Origin: an uncultured bacterium
GTDB taxonomy: Bacteria; Bacteroidota; Bacteroidia; Bacteroidales; CAIXTV01
NCBI GenBank assembly: GCA_903922465.1
Contig: CAIXTV010000213.1
Coordinates: 1-40,789 of the forward strand
DNA: 40,789 bases
Direction: 5' to 3'
The notes beneath the pieces are model-generated. The model was not told where the DNA came from and ran no database searches. It saw nothing but the letters and a program-made list of their open reading frames with translations. The position numbers were made by a program, and so were the translations under genes. Numbering within the stretch: position 1 is the first letter of the stretch; each line of letters opens with the position of its first letter. This document shows, in pieces, positions 17,226 through 27,024 of this stretch.

Positions 17226-17543
17226 ATGGCATTAGAAATCAACGATAACAATTTCGAAGAATTGGTTATCAAATCTGATAAACCTGTATTAATAGATTTT
17301 TGGGCAGAATGGTGTGGCCCTTGCCGAATGGTGGGTCCTTATGTTGCCGAAATTGCTGTTGAATACGAAGGAAGAGCTGTTGTAGGGAAGGTTAATGTTG
17401 ACCACAACCCAGGAATTACATCACGCTACGGAATACGAAATATTCCTACAATTTTGTATTTTAATAATGGAGAAGTCGTCGACAAACAAGTTGGTGCAGT
17501 TCCAAAAAACGCTTTAATTGTCAAATTAGAATCATTGCTCTAA
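17226..17543 (+). CDS. trxA: Thioredoxin
   Basis: A 105-residue classical thioredoxin with no signal peptide. Active site WCGPC (Cys30, Cys33) in FWAEWCGPCRMVGP, buried Asp24 in VLIDFWAEW, cis-proline in RNIPTILYF, and the C-terminal GAVPKNALIVKLESL helix. It reduces cytosolic disulfides, for example in ribonucleotide reductase and peroxiredoxins. Location between dnaE and a DUF58 gene is a familiar Bacteroidota arrangement. Confidence 0.96.
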   Translation: MALEINDNNFEELVIKSDKPVLIDFWAEWCGPCRMVGPYVAEIAVEYEGRAVVGKVNVDHNPGITSRYGIRNIPTILYFNNGEVVDKQVGAVPKNALIVKLESLL

Positions 17544-17567
17544 AAGCATTTATTACCTTTTATTACT

Positions 17568-18503
17568 TTGAGCATTCAACTCGATAATAGTTTACTATTT
17601 TCCATTGGATCTCTTGAATTGCTTGCACGCCAGGCAGTAGAGGGATTTATTACTGGACTTCATAAAAGTCCTTATCATGGATTTTCTGTAGAGTTTTCTG
17701 AACACAGGGCATATAATTCCGGGGAATCAACACGTTTCATCGATTGGAAATTGTTTGGGCGCACCGATAAATTGTATGTAAAACGATTTGAAGAGGAAAC
17801 TAACCTCAGATGTCAATTAATTATTGATGTTTCTTCTTCTATGTATTTCCCAATCACAGACAAGATTACCCAGGAGAACTTAAATAAAATTGCTTTTTCT
17901 GCTGTTGCTGCTGCTTCAATAATGTTGTTGCAACGCAAACAACGCGATGCAACCGGTCTTACTGTATTCTCTGACACAATCGAACAACATCTCAATGCTC
18001 GTTCCACTCCGCAACATTACAAGCTACTTTTAGCTCAATTAGAGCAACTTCTTCAGCCCTACAACAAAGAAAAGAAAAAAGAAACTGAAATTGCTGCTTC
18101 ATTACATACGATTGCTGAAAATATCCATAAACGTTCATTAGTAATTATCTTTAGTGATATGATGGATAACATGGATAAGACCAACGAAATTTTTAGTGCA
18201 CTGCAGCATTTGCGTCATAATAAACATGAGGTAATATTATTTCATGTAAAAGATGAAAGTTTAGAATACAATCTCGACTTTAGCAATCGTATGCACAAGT
18301 TTATTGACATGGAAAGCGGAGATGAGATTAAGCTGAATCCAACAGATATTAAGAAGCAATACATTAGCAACATTGCTGAGTTTAAAAAGGAAATCAAATT
18401 ACGCTGTAATCAATATCATATTGATTTTGTTGATGCTGACATCAATAAAGGCTATAGGCAGATATTATTGCCTTGGCTATTAAAACGTCAGTCTTTATAC
18501 TAG
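17568..18503 (+). CDS. DUF58 domain-containing protein (vWA-like)
   Basis: A 311-residue cytosolic protein. The N-terminal DUF58 signature is seen in FSEHRAYNSGESTRFIDWKLFGRTDKLYVKRFEEE, followed by a von Willebrand A-like fold with a metal-site motif DVSSS (Asp87, Ser89, Ser91) and a later IIFSDMMDNM. Related proteins sit beside MoxR ATPases and are thought to help assemble metal-binding or membrane complexes; no moxR is in this window. The start is a TTG at 17568, 24 bases after trxA, since no ATG precedes the conserved region. It is convergent with the fucosidase gene, 33 bases away. Confidence 0.85.
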   Translation: MSIQLDNSLLFSIGSLELLARQAVEGFITGLHKSPYHGFSVEFSEHRAYNSGESTRFIDWKLFGRTDKLYVKRFEEETNLRCQLIIDVSSSMYFPITDKITQENLNKIAFSAVAAASIMLLQRKQRDATGLTVFSDTIEQHLNARSTPQHYKLLLAQLEQLLQPYNKEKKKETEIAASLHTIAENIHKRSLVIIFSDMMDNMDKTNEIFSALQHLRHNKHEVILFHVKDESLEYNLDFSNRMHKFIDMESGDEIKLNPTDIKKQYISNIAEFKKEIKLRCNQYHIDFVDADINKGYRQILLPWLLKRQSLY

Positions 18504-18536
18504 AATACTTCTACTGAAATAAATGTTTCTCCTTTT

Positions 18537-20039
18537 TTAATAAAGGCTGATATTGGATATTAGCGGGCAAGCCTTTGCATCTATGATAGATACTTTTATT
18601 TTATTAGTTTCAATCGGCTTACATTTCAATATACGTTTGTAGCCTATAGTTGTGCCCTCAACAAGGGTTTGCCATCTTTGATTTACCATAGTTTCCACCT
18701 TAAAAGATTTGACCCTTTGTCCCAATTTGATGTATTCCTGAAGTAGAATGTACTTTATTATAGAAGCTTGTTTGAGCGTGATTTCGATGATAGCTGTTGT
18801 TTCATTATCATTACTTGCCCAATAGGTTTCAGAATTATTATCAAGGACGTTTTCTGGTGCATAAAGTTTGCTATTCCCTCGAAAAGTGCTTGCTTTTATT
18901 GAAGCATTAGTAGCCAAGTCAAACTTAAATTCAATATCCAGCAACTTCCGGAAGCCAATAAGCGACTGTACATCGTTTTCATGAATTAACCCCCTACGGT
19001 CTGGAGGGATATTAAGCAAAAGAGTGGAACCTCTGCCAACAGTATTAAGATAAATCTCAAAGAGTTGCTGAGCTGTTTTCACAAGGGAATCTTCTTCTTT
19101 GTGATAGAACCAACCAGGACGAATTGAGACATCGCTTTCAGCTGGTATCCATTTGTCACCATCGGCTGATCCTGTATTTAATAAATGTTCAATACCAGAT
19201 TTTCCAGCATAAATTGAATCGGAATTAATAGTATGCCAGTTTGTTTCCCCTGCACTACCGGCTTCGTTTCCTACCCAACGAACACCTGGGCCGGCATCGC
19301 TGAAAAAGATTGTCTTGGGAAGTAATTGTTGCACCATTTTAATAGTTTCTGGCCATTTGTAATAGGTTGCTCCATCAATTTTACGTTTTTCTCTGCTTCC
19401 TCCATAATACCCATCACCTCCATTGGCACCATCAAACCAGATTTCAAAAAACGGCCCATAATTAGTAATTAACTCTTTTAGTTGATTGCGATAATATTCG
19501 ATGTAGGCAGGTTTTCCATAATCGAGATTGTTTCTATCCCATGGGGAAACATAAACTCCGAACTTCAAATCTTTTTCTTTGCAAGCAACAGACATTTCTT
19601 TTACGATGTCACCTTTGCCGTTTTTATAGGCGGAATTTTTAATGCTATGTTCCGTATATTTTGAAGGCCATAAACAAAAGCCATCATGGTGTTTACATGT
19701 AAGTATAACTCCTTTAAAGCCTGCATCTTTAAAAACCTTAGTCCATTGTTTTACATTAGTTTGGTCTGGGTTGAAAAGCATAGTGCTTTCGTCACCAAAA
19801 CCCCACTCTTTTCCCGTGAATGTATTGATTGTAAAATGAACAAACACATTCATTTCCATTTGATGCCATGCTAACTGGTAATCCGTGGGGATGGGATATA
19901 AGGGGGCAGGGGGATTTATGTTTTGTTGTGAACATCCAGTTAGATTGATACTTATTAGAAACACTAAGGTTATAGCTCTTAGGATTTTAATTCTATTAAA
20001 ACGCATATTTTTAAACTTAAACACATCTGTTATTTTCAT
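18537..20039 (-). CDS. GH29 alpha-L-fucosidase lipoprotein
   Basis: A 500-residue glycoside hydrolase family 29 enzyme. The lipobox LTGC around Cys35 predicts an outer-membrane or periplasmic lipoprotein; the internal ATG at 20006 (MRFNRIKIL) gives a more standard signal peptide and may be the real start. Catalytic domain about 50-370: HFTINTFTGKEWGFGDE, the LTCKHHDGFCLWPSKYTEHS block, and the nucleophile Asp in EIWFDGANG. The last 125 residues look like an F5/8 type C (discoidin) carbohydrate-binding domain (ENVLDNNSETYWAS). It should release alpha-linked fucose from glycans. No SusC/SusD or other glycan genes are beside it. Confidence 0.92.
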   Translation of the reverse strand: MKITDVFKFKNMRFNRIKILRAITLVFLISINLTGCSQQNINPPAPLYPIPTDYQLAWHQMEMNVFVHFTINTFTGKEWGFGDESTMLFNPDQTNVKQWTKVFKDAGFKGVILTCKHHDGFCLWPSKYTEHSIKNSAYKNGKGDIVKEMSVACKEKDLKFGVYVSPWDRNNLDYGKPAYIEYYRNQLKELITNYGPFFEIWFDGANGGDGYYGGSREKRKIDGATYYKWPETIKMVQQLLPKTIFFSDAGPGVRWVGNEAGSAGETNWHTINSDSIYAGKSGIEHLLNTGSADGDKWIPAESDVSIRPGWFYHKEEDSLVKTAQQLFEIYLNTVGRGSTLLLNIPPDRRGLIHENDVQSLIGFRKLLDIEFKFDLATNASIKASTFRGNSKLYAPENVLDNNSETYWASNDNETTAIIEITLKQASIIKYILLQEYIKLGQRVKSFKVETMVNQRWQTLVEGTTIGYKRILKCKPIETNKIKVSIIDAKACPLISNISLY

Positions 20040-20223
20040 ATATATTGATTTTGTAATGATGTGGTAAAGGTAGACTAATTTATATTTTGATTAAACAAAC
20101 TTCATCAAATATAATTAGGGTTAATTCAAATAAACAGAAATTCTATGATTTTCAAGAAATGCTTATAACCATAATGCTGGAAGTAAAGAAAAGCAATTTA
20201 GAATTTCTGGTTGAAATTAGCTT

Positions 20224-21336
20224 TTATGAAGGTGAGTTGGAACTGGGAATGCTTGAATCTTCAATATTTGCATAAACAATTTTAGCAAGTGCCGCAATTA
20301 TTTCCGGGAGCTTTTTAAGGTCTTTGCCTTTAGTCATAACTACAAGAAGGTAGGCTGTATTATTTAGGTATATAAAGCCAGCTTCGTGAAGCTCATGAGA
20401 TTCATCTCCGTGTCCCCATTCGCCAAATTTATGTGCTATTGGGGTTCCCACAGGAAAACCTGCGGAAAATCCAAGGAGGAAATCGCATTTTGTAAGTAAT
20501 TCAACAGCATATTCAGAATGATCTGAATTCAGATAAGATGCGTTGTATAAAACTTTCATGAAGCTAGAATATTCTCTAGCCGTAATTTGATAGTTTTTGT
20601 TAGCTTCATTAGGATAGGTAATGCCTATATAATCATAAGTTCTTTTGTATTCATCCATATCGACTACCGTATGTAATAAATCGGTAGCATAATTATCAGA
20701 ATAACACATCATATAGCTCAGTAGTTCTTTAATAGAATATGCTTTGCCAGTTTCAATTTGTTTTGAGTTGAAAGTTTGCGTTGGCAAATCCTTTCGTTTT
20801 GATTTGAGAATGAGTTTTCTTTCAATGAATCCGGGATGTTTTTCTTCGGTTTTGAGAAGGGTTATTAGTACTGCCATTTTCATTAATGAACCAGGATGAA
20901 ACTTGTCGTTTTGATAAGCATCCATCCATTCGGCTTTATTGAAATCTCTCAAATAAACGGATGCAGAAATAAGGCCCCCTGTATTTTTATAGCTTTCAAT
21001 AGATTGAAGAATTTCGTTTTTAAGAACGCCATATCTCGAACTTTCATTTTCTGGCTCAGCATATTGCAAGGGTTGAATGTATTTAAAACCTTGGATACGT
21101 TTTATTTGATAGACTCCACCAGAAGATTCCATGTTTTTATTTTCTAAAGCAAGCTTATTTGTGGTGGCACTTGAAGCTTTAAAATTATGGACACTTACTA
21201 AATAAGTGATGATACAACTTACAGCCGAAATAGTGATAAATTGCGCAATAGTACTTTTGGTAATAGTCATTGAAGATTGTTTAGTAATAGAGGTGACAAA
21301 AGTAATATTGTATTCCTTATGTGCATACTTTATCAT
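20224..21336 (-). CDS. Membrane-anchored class A beta-lactamase-like serine hydrolase
   Basis: A 370-residue protein with one N-terminal membrane segment (about 29-50), so the catalytic part faces the periplasm. The penicillin-recognising triad is visible: Ser150 and Lys153 in PGSLMKM, SDN at 213-215 (CYSDNYA), and KFG at 303-305 in place of KTG or KSG. The class A Glu166 loop is not obvious. This fits the beta-lactamase-related hydrolases rather than a resistance enzyme; a role in peptidoglycan or ester hydrolysis is possible. The start could also be the ATG at 21270, just before the membrane segment. Divergent from the methyltransferase gene. Confidence 0.82.
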   Translation of the reverse strand: MIKYAHKEYNITFVTSITKQSSMTITKSTIAQFITISAVSCIITYLVSVHNFKASSATTNKLALENKNMESSGGVYQIKRIQGFKYIQPLQYAEPENESSRYGVLKNEILQSIESYKNTGGLISASVYLRDFNKAEWMDAYQNDKFHPGSLMKMAVLITLLKTEEKHPGFIERKLILKSKRKDLPTQTFNSKQIETGKAYSIKELLSYMMCYSDNYATDLLHTVVDMDEYKRTYDYIGITYPNEANKNYQITAREYSSFMKVLYNASYLNSDHSEYAVELLTKCDFLLGFSAGFPVGTPIAHKFGEWGHGDESHELHEAGFIYLNNTAYLLVVMTKGKDLKKLPEIIAALAKIVYANIEDSSIPSSNSPS

Positions 21337-21612
21337 AGTATATCTTTTGTTATTTTAATCACAAGAATTAACGTTAAAGTCACTGTTTACAGGCGTTCTA
21401 TACGTAAATATTATGTTATCTTATGTTTTTTTGTTGAATTTGTTTCATGTTAAAGGAAACCATTTATTATAATATGAAACTTTGTTGTAAAAACATTATC
21501 ATTCATTTGTTTTCTTCAATAAACAATTGATTACAATATTCCATTTTTTCGACTCTTTTTAAGCCTGACCTCTATGAGTCTGATTTAAAATTCGTAACTC
21601 ACAACTTAATCT

Positions 21613-21620
21613 TATATTTG
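21613..21620 (+). promoter_or_regulatory. -7 promoter motif TATATTTG
   Basis: A TAnnTTTG match ending 11 bases before the methyltransferase ATG at 21632, implying a transcript with almost no leader. Confidence 0.6.
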
Positions 21621-21631
21621 CAGCCTATTAT

Positions 21632-22801
21632 ATGAAGAGAACTAACCAAACATTTCCTGCTGTTGCTAAAACAATGGCAGGTTTAGAAGAAATACTCGCC
21701 GATGAGTTGAATGATTTAGGCGTAAGTAATATTGAAATATTAAATCGGGCTGTGAGCTTTGATTGCACTCAAAAACAATTGTATGCAGCGAATTATCTTA
21801 GTCGTACTGCATTAAGAATATTGAAACCCATTGCTAGTTTTACAATTGCAACAGAGCAGGATTTTTATGATGAATTGATAAAAATATCATGGGAGAAAAT
21901 CTTCACTTTTCGCAATACCATTGCAGTAGATGCAACAGTTCTGAGTTCTGTGTTTACACATTCGCAATATGTTGCATTAAGATGCAAGGATGCGATAGTT
22001 GACCGCTTTAGAAATAAATATCATCAACGTCCATCCGTAGACACTCAGTTTCCTGATGTTCGTATCAATATTCATCTTAGCAATAACGAATGTCAGGTAT
22101 CATTAGACAGTTCTGGGGCATCGCTTCATAAAAGAGGATATCGGAAAAGCGTTTCTGAGGCTCCCATTAGCGAGGTTTTGGCTGCAGGCATGATATTATT
22201 AAGTGGGTGGGATCGCAAAACTGATTTCATGGACTTTATGTGTGGTTCAGGCACCCTAACCATTGAAGCAGCAATGATTGCTTCGAATATTCCTGCAGCT
22301 TATTATCGTGAATATTTTGGGTTTATGAAATGGAAGGATTTTAACGAAGAGTTATTTGAAGAAATCAAAAATGAGGCAGTAGAAAATATTGTTGAGCCTG
22401 AATGTAATATATATGGTTCAGACATTTCTGAAAATGCCATTCAAATTGCCTCACACAACATCCGCAATGCGAAGTTACATAAGGATATTCAGTTAGAAGT
22501 AAAAGATTTTGCAGAGCAGCGACCTAAAAATGAGAAATGTTTTATTGTTTGTAATCCCCCTTATGGCGAGAGAATTCAACCTGACGACATCATTAAGTTA
22601 TATAAAAGCATAGGCGACACACTCAAACAGAATTTCGTTGGCTGTGAGGCTTGGATTATCAGTTCGGCTTATCAAGCCCTTAAGTTTGTAGGCTTAAAAC
22701 CTTCAAGCAAGATTAATTTATTTAATGGCCCTCTCGAATGTCGCTTTGTGAAGTTTGAAATGTATGAAGGAAGCCGGAAAATAAGAGAAGTAGAAGAATA
22801 G
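21632..22801 (+). CDS. THUMP domain class I SAM-dependent RNA methyltransferase (RlmL N-domain/YpsC type)
   Basis: A 389-residue enzyme of COG0116. An N-terminal ferredoxin-like region and THUMP RNA-binding domain (about 1-160) are followed by a Rossmann methyltransferase fold with motif I FMDFMCGSGTLTIEAA (about 199-213) and catalytic motif NPPYGERI (from residue 308), the signature of N2-guanine or N6-adenine methylation. E. coli RlmL methylates G2445 of 23S rRNA with its equivalent half; the C-terminal RlmK half is absent here, as usual for this shorter class. The target is probably 23S rRNA but is not proven by sequence. Confidence 0.9.
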   Translation: MKRTNQTFPAVAKTMAGLEEILADELNDLGVSNIEILNRAVSFDCTQKQLYAANYLSRTALRILKPIASFTIATEQDFYDELIKISWEKIFTFRNTIAVDATVLSSVFTHSQYVALRCKDAIVDRFRNKYHQRPSVDTQFPDVRINIHLSNNECQVSLDSSGASLHKRGYRKSVSEAPISEVLAAGMILLSGWDRKTDFMDFMCGSGTLTIEAAMIASNIPAAYYREYFGFMKWKDFNEELFEEIKNEAVENIVEPECNIYGSDISENAIQIASHNIRNAKLHKDIQLEVKDFAEQRPKNEKCFIVCNPPYGERIQPDDIIKLYKSIGDTLKQNFVGCEAWIISSAYQALKFVGLKPSSKINLFNGPLECRFVKFEMYEGSRKIREVEE

Positions 22802-22970
22802 ATTAAAATATGCATTTCTAAAAATTGACTTAAAACCTCAAATTTAGATGCTTCATTTAAGAAAACATAGGGTATTAATCCGTTTATGCCTAGTTTGTGT
22901 CGCTTAAATTTGATTGAATTAATCTTTTCGAAAAGTTGAAATAAAATTTTATTGATAGTCTAATTGAATT

Positions 22971-22986
22971 TAATTTTGTAATTTTG
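22971..22986 (+). promoter_or_regulatory. Two tandem -7 motifs (TAATTTTG) before the T9SS cargo gene
   Basis: Two directly adjacent TAnnTTTG matches, 22971-22978 and 22979-22986, about 45-60 bases before the ATG at 23030. Confidence 0.5.
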
Positions 22987-23029
22987 ATTTCTTTTTCTAT
23001 TTGATTTATTCATTTAAAATATTTTTCCC

Positions 23030-24619
23030 ATGAAAACCATTCTGTTTTTCCTTTCCCTACTACTTTTTGGCGGAATGAACGAGCTTAATGCCCAAAACTA
23101 TTTCACTAAAGTTATTTACGATACTATTCATATCACAGAAGCAAGAGCCGCTATTCAAACATATGACGGAAATTTTGTGTTGGTGGGATTTTATGATAAT
23201 GTTTCGCAAGTGATTAAGATGGACAACCAAGGGACTTTTTTATGGGGCAAGAGTTTCGAAAATACTGGGATGCAAAACGATTTCAATTGCGTGACCGAAA
23301 CAGCCGACAATTGCATTGTCGCTGCAGGAAATATTTATAATCAGACAGGTGGCTATTTTGACTTGTTGTGTGTGAAGCTTAATTCAAATGGAGATACTCT
23401 TTGGACCAAAACCAATAAGCTTGGAAAATACGGAGATGCCATTTCGGTTTGCGGAACAAGAGATAGCGGAGCTATAGTTACCGCTTATTTTTCGAATGCT
23501 GATTATTCTTTATACACCATGAGTATACTTAAATACGGAGCCATTGGAAACCTGCAATGGTCGAAAAATTACACATCAGGCGATTGGTATAATTTTGGAT
23601 TTTCTATAAAAGAACAGGCTGATAGTGGGTATTATGTAAGTGGGTTTTCGCAATCCCACCCATCCACTTTAAGCCCTCCCCCTCCCCCTTCATTTGAAAA
23701 CAATGCTTTTCTACTAAAATTAAGTTCGACTGGTGCCGTTTTGGATGCTACTCGTTTTGCACTTCAATATCCTGACCTTCATTTAAAAGGTATGGATTTT
23801 AGTTTTTCGAACAATGAAATGATGTTGTTTATGAGGGGTGGTGATAATAATAATGCATATGTTTTGAAGCTCGACAGTAGTATGAATTTAATGTGGGCTA
23901 AGAAATACGATGCAATTCTTTATTCTTATTTTAATGACTTGACTCAAACCTTCAAATTCCATAAGACTGCCCACGAAAGTTATGTTTTTTCTTCTCCCGA
24001 TGAAGTAATAAAAATTGATTCGAGTGGAAATATCATCTGTGCAAAACAAACATTTATGTTTGGGAGAGTAGTTCAGTCACTTGAAACAAATGACAACGGA
24101 CTCTTTCTTATGAGTAATGGTCCAATAATGGGGGTAAAGAACGTACCTTCCACCAATCCTCAGATTGGAACAGCAAAAACTGATTCGGCAGGTTGGAATA
24201 ATACTATCTGTGCTTTCGCAACGACGATGAGTTCCGCCGAAGATACTATTATGGTTTTCCAAACGGCCATTACAGCAACAAACGGCCCTGGACTTGACTC
24301 TATTTTGCCTAAAATGCATACGATTAATTTATCTACAATTAGCAGTTGTGTGGCTTTCACAGGGGCAGTTCATGAGAATGATAAAGAAAAATCGCTTATT
24401 GTTTATCCTAATCCTAGCACAGGGATTTTTAATTTGGGTTTGAATCAAATAAAATCAATTGTAAGCATAGAAATTTATAACGTATATGGCAAATTGATTA
24501 ATCTGACCCAGACTTCAGAGAGTTCGATTGATATTAGTTCCCAACCCAATGGGGTTTATTTCTTAAAGCTTTTTACTGATAATAAGCAATACACTCAAAA
24601 GATAGTACTCAGTAGGTAA
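23030..24619 (+). CDS. Secreted protein with type IX secretion C-terminal sorting domain
   Basis: A 529-residue cargo protein of the type IX system. Residues 1-22 are a signal peptide (ends LNAQ). The middle has repeated beta-rich units of the form DGNFVLVGFYDN / TADNCIVAAGN / DSGYYVSGFS with GDTLW or GTFLWGK turns, suggesting a beta-propeller. A proline-rich stretch (SPPPPPSF) is near residue 220. From about residue 454 the Por secretion tail is clear: VYPNPSTGIFNLGL, IYNVYGKLI, ISSQPNGVYFLKLF, and the final QKIVLSR. It should be exported by Sec, then across the outer membrane. No enzyme motif was recognised. Confidence 0.9.
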   Translation: MKTILFFLSLLLFGGMNELNAQNYFTKVIYDTIHITEARAAIQTYDGNFVLVGFYDNVSQVIKMDNQGTFLWGKSFENTGMQNDFNCVTETADNCIVAAGNIYNQTGGYFDLLCVKLNSNGDTLWTKTNKLGKYGDAISVCGTRDSGAIVTAYFSNADYSLYTMSILKYGAIGNLQWSKNYTSGDWYNFGFSIKEQADSGYYVSGFSQSHPSTLSPPPPPSFENNAFLLKLSSTGAVLDATRFALQYPDLHLKGMDFSFSNNEMMLFMRGGDNNNAYVLKLDSSMNLMWAKKYDAILYSYFNDLTQTFKFHKTAHESYVFSSPDEVIKIDSSGNIICAKQTFMFGRVVQSLETNDNGLFLMSNGPIMGVKNVPSTNPQIGTAKTDSAGWNNTICAFATTMSSAEDTIMVFQTAITATNGPGLDSILPKMHTINLSTISSCVAFTGAVHENDKEKSLIVYPNPSTGIFNLGLNQIKSIVSIEIYNVYGKLINLTQTSESSIDISSQPNGVYFLKLFTDNKQYTQKIVLSR

Positions 24620-24655
24620 TCTTCGGAATTGACTTTCTTTTTCTTGCCACAAAAT

Positions 24656-24741
24656 CACCAAGGCTCGAAGATTCACAATGAAATATGAAGAAAGAGGTTG
24701 AATTTCTCTTCGTGTTTCTTTATGCCTTCGAGCCTTGGTGG
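24656..24741. repeat. 15-bp inverted repeat between convergent genes
   Basis: Arms CACCAAGGCTCGAAG (24656-24670) and CTTCGAGCCTTGGTG (24727-24741) are perfect complements around a 56-base spacer, and the pairing extends with a gap to GCCAC/GTGGC. It sits between the T9SS cargo and M49 peptidase genes, with T-rich sequence after it, and may work as a bidirectional terminator. A degenerate relative is at about 30240-30310. Confidence 0.75.
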
Positions 24742-24770
24742 CATTTTTATTTTCTTTTCCGACGTCCCTC

Positions 24771-26828
24771 TTAATTCTTTATCGGCAAGAAGGAATAATT
24801 CTTAGAATAATACAACATTTGTGCTGAATAATCTTCAGGATACTCGATTTTAACATCAGTAATCTTACCATCTTTCACAACAGGTTTCAGTACCGGATTG
24901 ATGAAGCCACCATAAGGAGTGAGTTTCAACTTTTCGTAACGAGTTTTCACTTCTTTGTGCAACACAGGGTCGACTTTTACGGCATAATCTTCTACTATTT
25001 TCTTTCCTGCCGTAAAATCACCTTCCGATTTGATGCGTTGCATTTCGGCTAAGAGTTGTCCGAAGAGTTTACGTAGTTTATCGTAATCGTTTATCACGAC
25101 ATACGTTTTGTTATTCTTCACTTTCAACTCCATTACGTTCTCTGCTTTGCCTTTTTCATAACACCATTTGGCAATCAACTGACGATTTCGCATGTGAGAT
25201 TCTTCAATATTCTTACCCAATTCTATTCTTACCAACTGCGTCATCAATCCATTGCGGATATAGCCATTGTATTCTGCCTTGGCAGCATCCAGATTAGGAA
25301 GGACTCCCAATTCAACCATTTTTTTATCCATAATATAATACAAAGCAAACAAATCGGCTCTGGATTCTTCTAAAGTGGAGTGATAATTCTTCATTGCTTC
25401 GGAACTAATGCCCGGTAGAAGCTGCCCTGAACCATGCCCGAGGCATTCATGTAAGTCGGTATGTATGTTCCCTGCCTGAAAACCATACTTTTCGGAAAGT
25501 TCTTTTTCTTCTTTGCTATAACAAAACTCATCAAGGAAACCATTTCCTATGGCTGCCTGGTCATAAGCGTAAGTGATGTTCTCCATCGTTACCGATTTAG
25601 AGCCATGTTCCTTGCGAATCCAGTCGGCATTGGGCAGGTTGATGCCAATAGGGGTGCTCGGATAGCAATCGCCACCCAACTGTACCACATTAATTACCTT
25701 TGCACTCACGCCTTTGCATTCTTTCTTCTTAAAACGTTTGTCGACAGGGGAATTATCCTCAAACCACTGCGCATTTTGACTGATGATTTCGGTTCTTTTG
25801 GTTTCTTCGATGTTTTTATAGTTGACAACCGATTCCCATGTGGCTTTCTTACCCAAAGGATCGCCATACACTTCAATAAATCCATTCACGAAATCCACTT
25901 TCGAATGGTCTTCAACCCAAATCAGGTTGTATTCGTCCCAGGTTTTTAAATCGCCTGTGGTATAATAGGATATCAAGGTTTTAATACCATTCTTTTGTTG
26001 GTCGTTTTCGGCAACAGCCAGGGCTTTTTGAAGCCAATACACGATTTTTTCTAAAGCAGGAGAATATAATCCTCCAATTTTATAAGTCTTTTCAACCAAC
26101 TTAGCGTTTTCTTTTACCAGTTTAGAGTTTAAACCATAAGATATAGGAGTAGAATCTTTAGGATTCTTCATCTTTTTGTAAAATGCATCTGCTTCTTTTT
26201 CACTTACTCCATCATAAAAGTTGGTTGCCGATTGTTTTATTAAATCGCCTGAAGGATCGAGACTAATCTTCTTGGGCGCAATAGTGGGATCGAAGAGAAT
26301 AGGAGTCAGGCGGGCGATAAAATTATCAATCGTTTCTCCTTTTTCTATTGGAAAATTGGCTTTAGCAGCATTCTTTACCAATTGTGCAAAGTATTCTTTA
26401 GATATTTCAGGAATGAACTTATCATTTGAATAGTGATGATGGATTCCGTTGGAAAACCACACCCTTTTAACATAGACCATGAACTTTTTATAGTCGTCGG
26501 CATTCTTATCGCCGCTATAGTTGTTCACGATTTCTTCCAGCGTATGACGAACCAGGAGATTATATTTGCAATTTTGGTCGAAAATGATGTCTCTACCACA
26601 AAGTGCAGCTTCGCTCAGATAATAGACGAGTTCTTTTTGTTGTAGGGTGAGCGAATCAAAATCAGGAACATTGTAGCGAATGATTTTCACATCGGCAAAC
26701 TGCTCGAGCAGGTATTTGAAATTGTCTTTGGCCACAGATTTATTGTCCTTAGTAGCAGGACTTTTACATGAATTGAAGGAAAGCATTATACTCATAAGTA
26801 TGAACAGATGATTTAATTTGGGTTTCAT
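24771..26828 (-). CDS. Dipeptidyl peptidase III (M49) lipoprotein
   Basis: A 685-residue zinc peptidase of family M49, which removes dipeptides from peptide N-termini. The M49 zinc motif is HECLGH at 460-465 (family consensus HExxxH), with the second motif EESRAD at 487-492 supplying the third ligand. The N-terminus (MKPKLNHLFILMSIMLSFNSC) is a lipoprotein signal, so unlike the cytosolic eukaryotic enzyme this one is in the periplasm or outer membrane, as in other Bacteroidota. It may act after the secreted M28 peptidase in peptide use. Start supported by a TAATTTTG motif 22 bases upstream. Confidence 0.93.
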   Translation of the reverse strand: MKPKLNHLFILMSIMLSFNSCKSPATKDNKSVAKDNFKYLLEQFADVKIIRYNVPDFDSLTLQQKELVYYLSEAALCGRDIIFDQNCKYNLLVRHTLEEIVNNYSGDKNADDYKKFMVYVKRVWFSNGIHHHYSNDKFIPEISKEYFAQLVKNAAKANFPIEKGETIDNFIARLTPILFDPTIAPKKISLDPSGDLIKQSATNFYDGVSEKEADAFYKKMKNPKDSTPISYGLNSKLVKENAKLVEKTYKIGGLYSPALEKIVYWLQKALAVAENDQQKNGIKTLISYYTTGDLKTWDEYNLIWVEDHSKVDFVNGFIEVYGDPLGKKATWESVVNYKNIEETKRTEIISQNAQWFEDNSPVDKRFKKKECKGVSAKVINVVQLGGDCYPSTPIGINLPNADWIRKEHGSKSVTMENITYAYDQAAIGNGFLDEFCYSKEEKELSEKYGFQAGNIHTDLHECLGHGSGQLLPGISSEAMKNYHSTLEESRADLFALYYIMDKKMVELGVLPNLDAAKAEYNGYIRNGLMTQLVRIELGKNIEESHMRNRQLIAKWCYEKGKAENVMELKVKNNKTYVVINDYDKLRKLFGQLLAEMQRIKSEGDFTAGKKIVEDYAVKVDPVLHKEVKTRYEKLKLTPYGGFINPVLKPVVKDGKITDVKIEYPEDYSAQMLYYSKNYSFLPIKN

Positions 26829-26850
26829 AATGGTGATTATTAATTTTCGA

Positions 26851-26858
26851 CAAAATTA
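26851..26858 (-). promoter_or_regulatory. -7 promoter motif for the M49 peptidase gene (TAATTTTG)
   Basis: A minus-strand TAnnTTTG match 22 bases before the start codon at 26828. Confidence 0.55.
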
Positions 26859-27024
26859 GGGTTTTTCTGTTAGTTTGAGCAGTATTATTAACAACCCTTA
26901 CCCCGAACTCAGGTTTTTAGCCATTTAGTAATTTAGGCCTTTAGGAAGAAAAGCCCCAAATTTCAAATTCCAAGACCCAAGGAGGTGTTTAGAATGTTAG
27001 TTTTTTGGAATTTTGTTTCATTGG

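Noticed and set aside
20087-20275. 62-codon plus-strand frame between the fucosidase and serine hydrolase genes
   Set aside because: Its end overlaps the serine hydrolase in antisense; no domain and no promoter motif were found.
25461-25949. 162-codon plus-strand frame inside the M49 peptidase gene
   Set aside because: It is antisense to a well-supported gene with intact motifs, and its predicted protein has no recognisable features.
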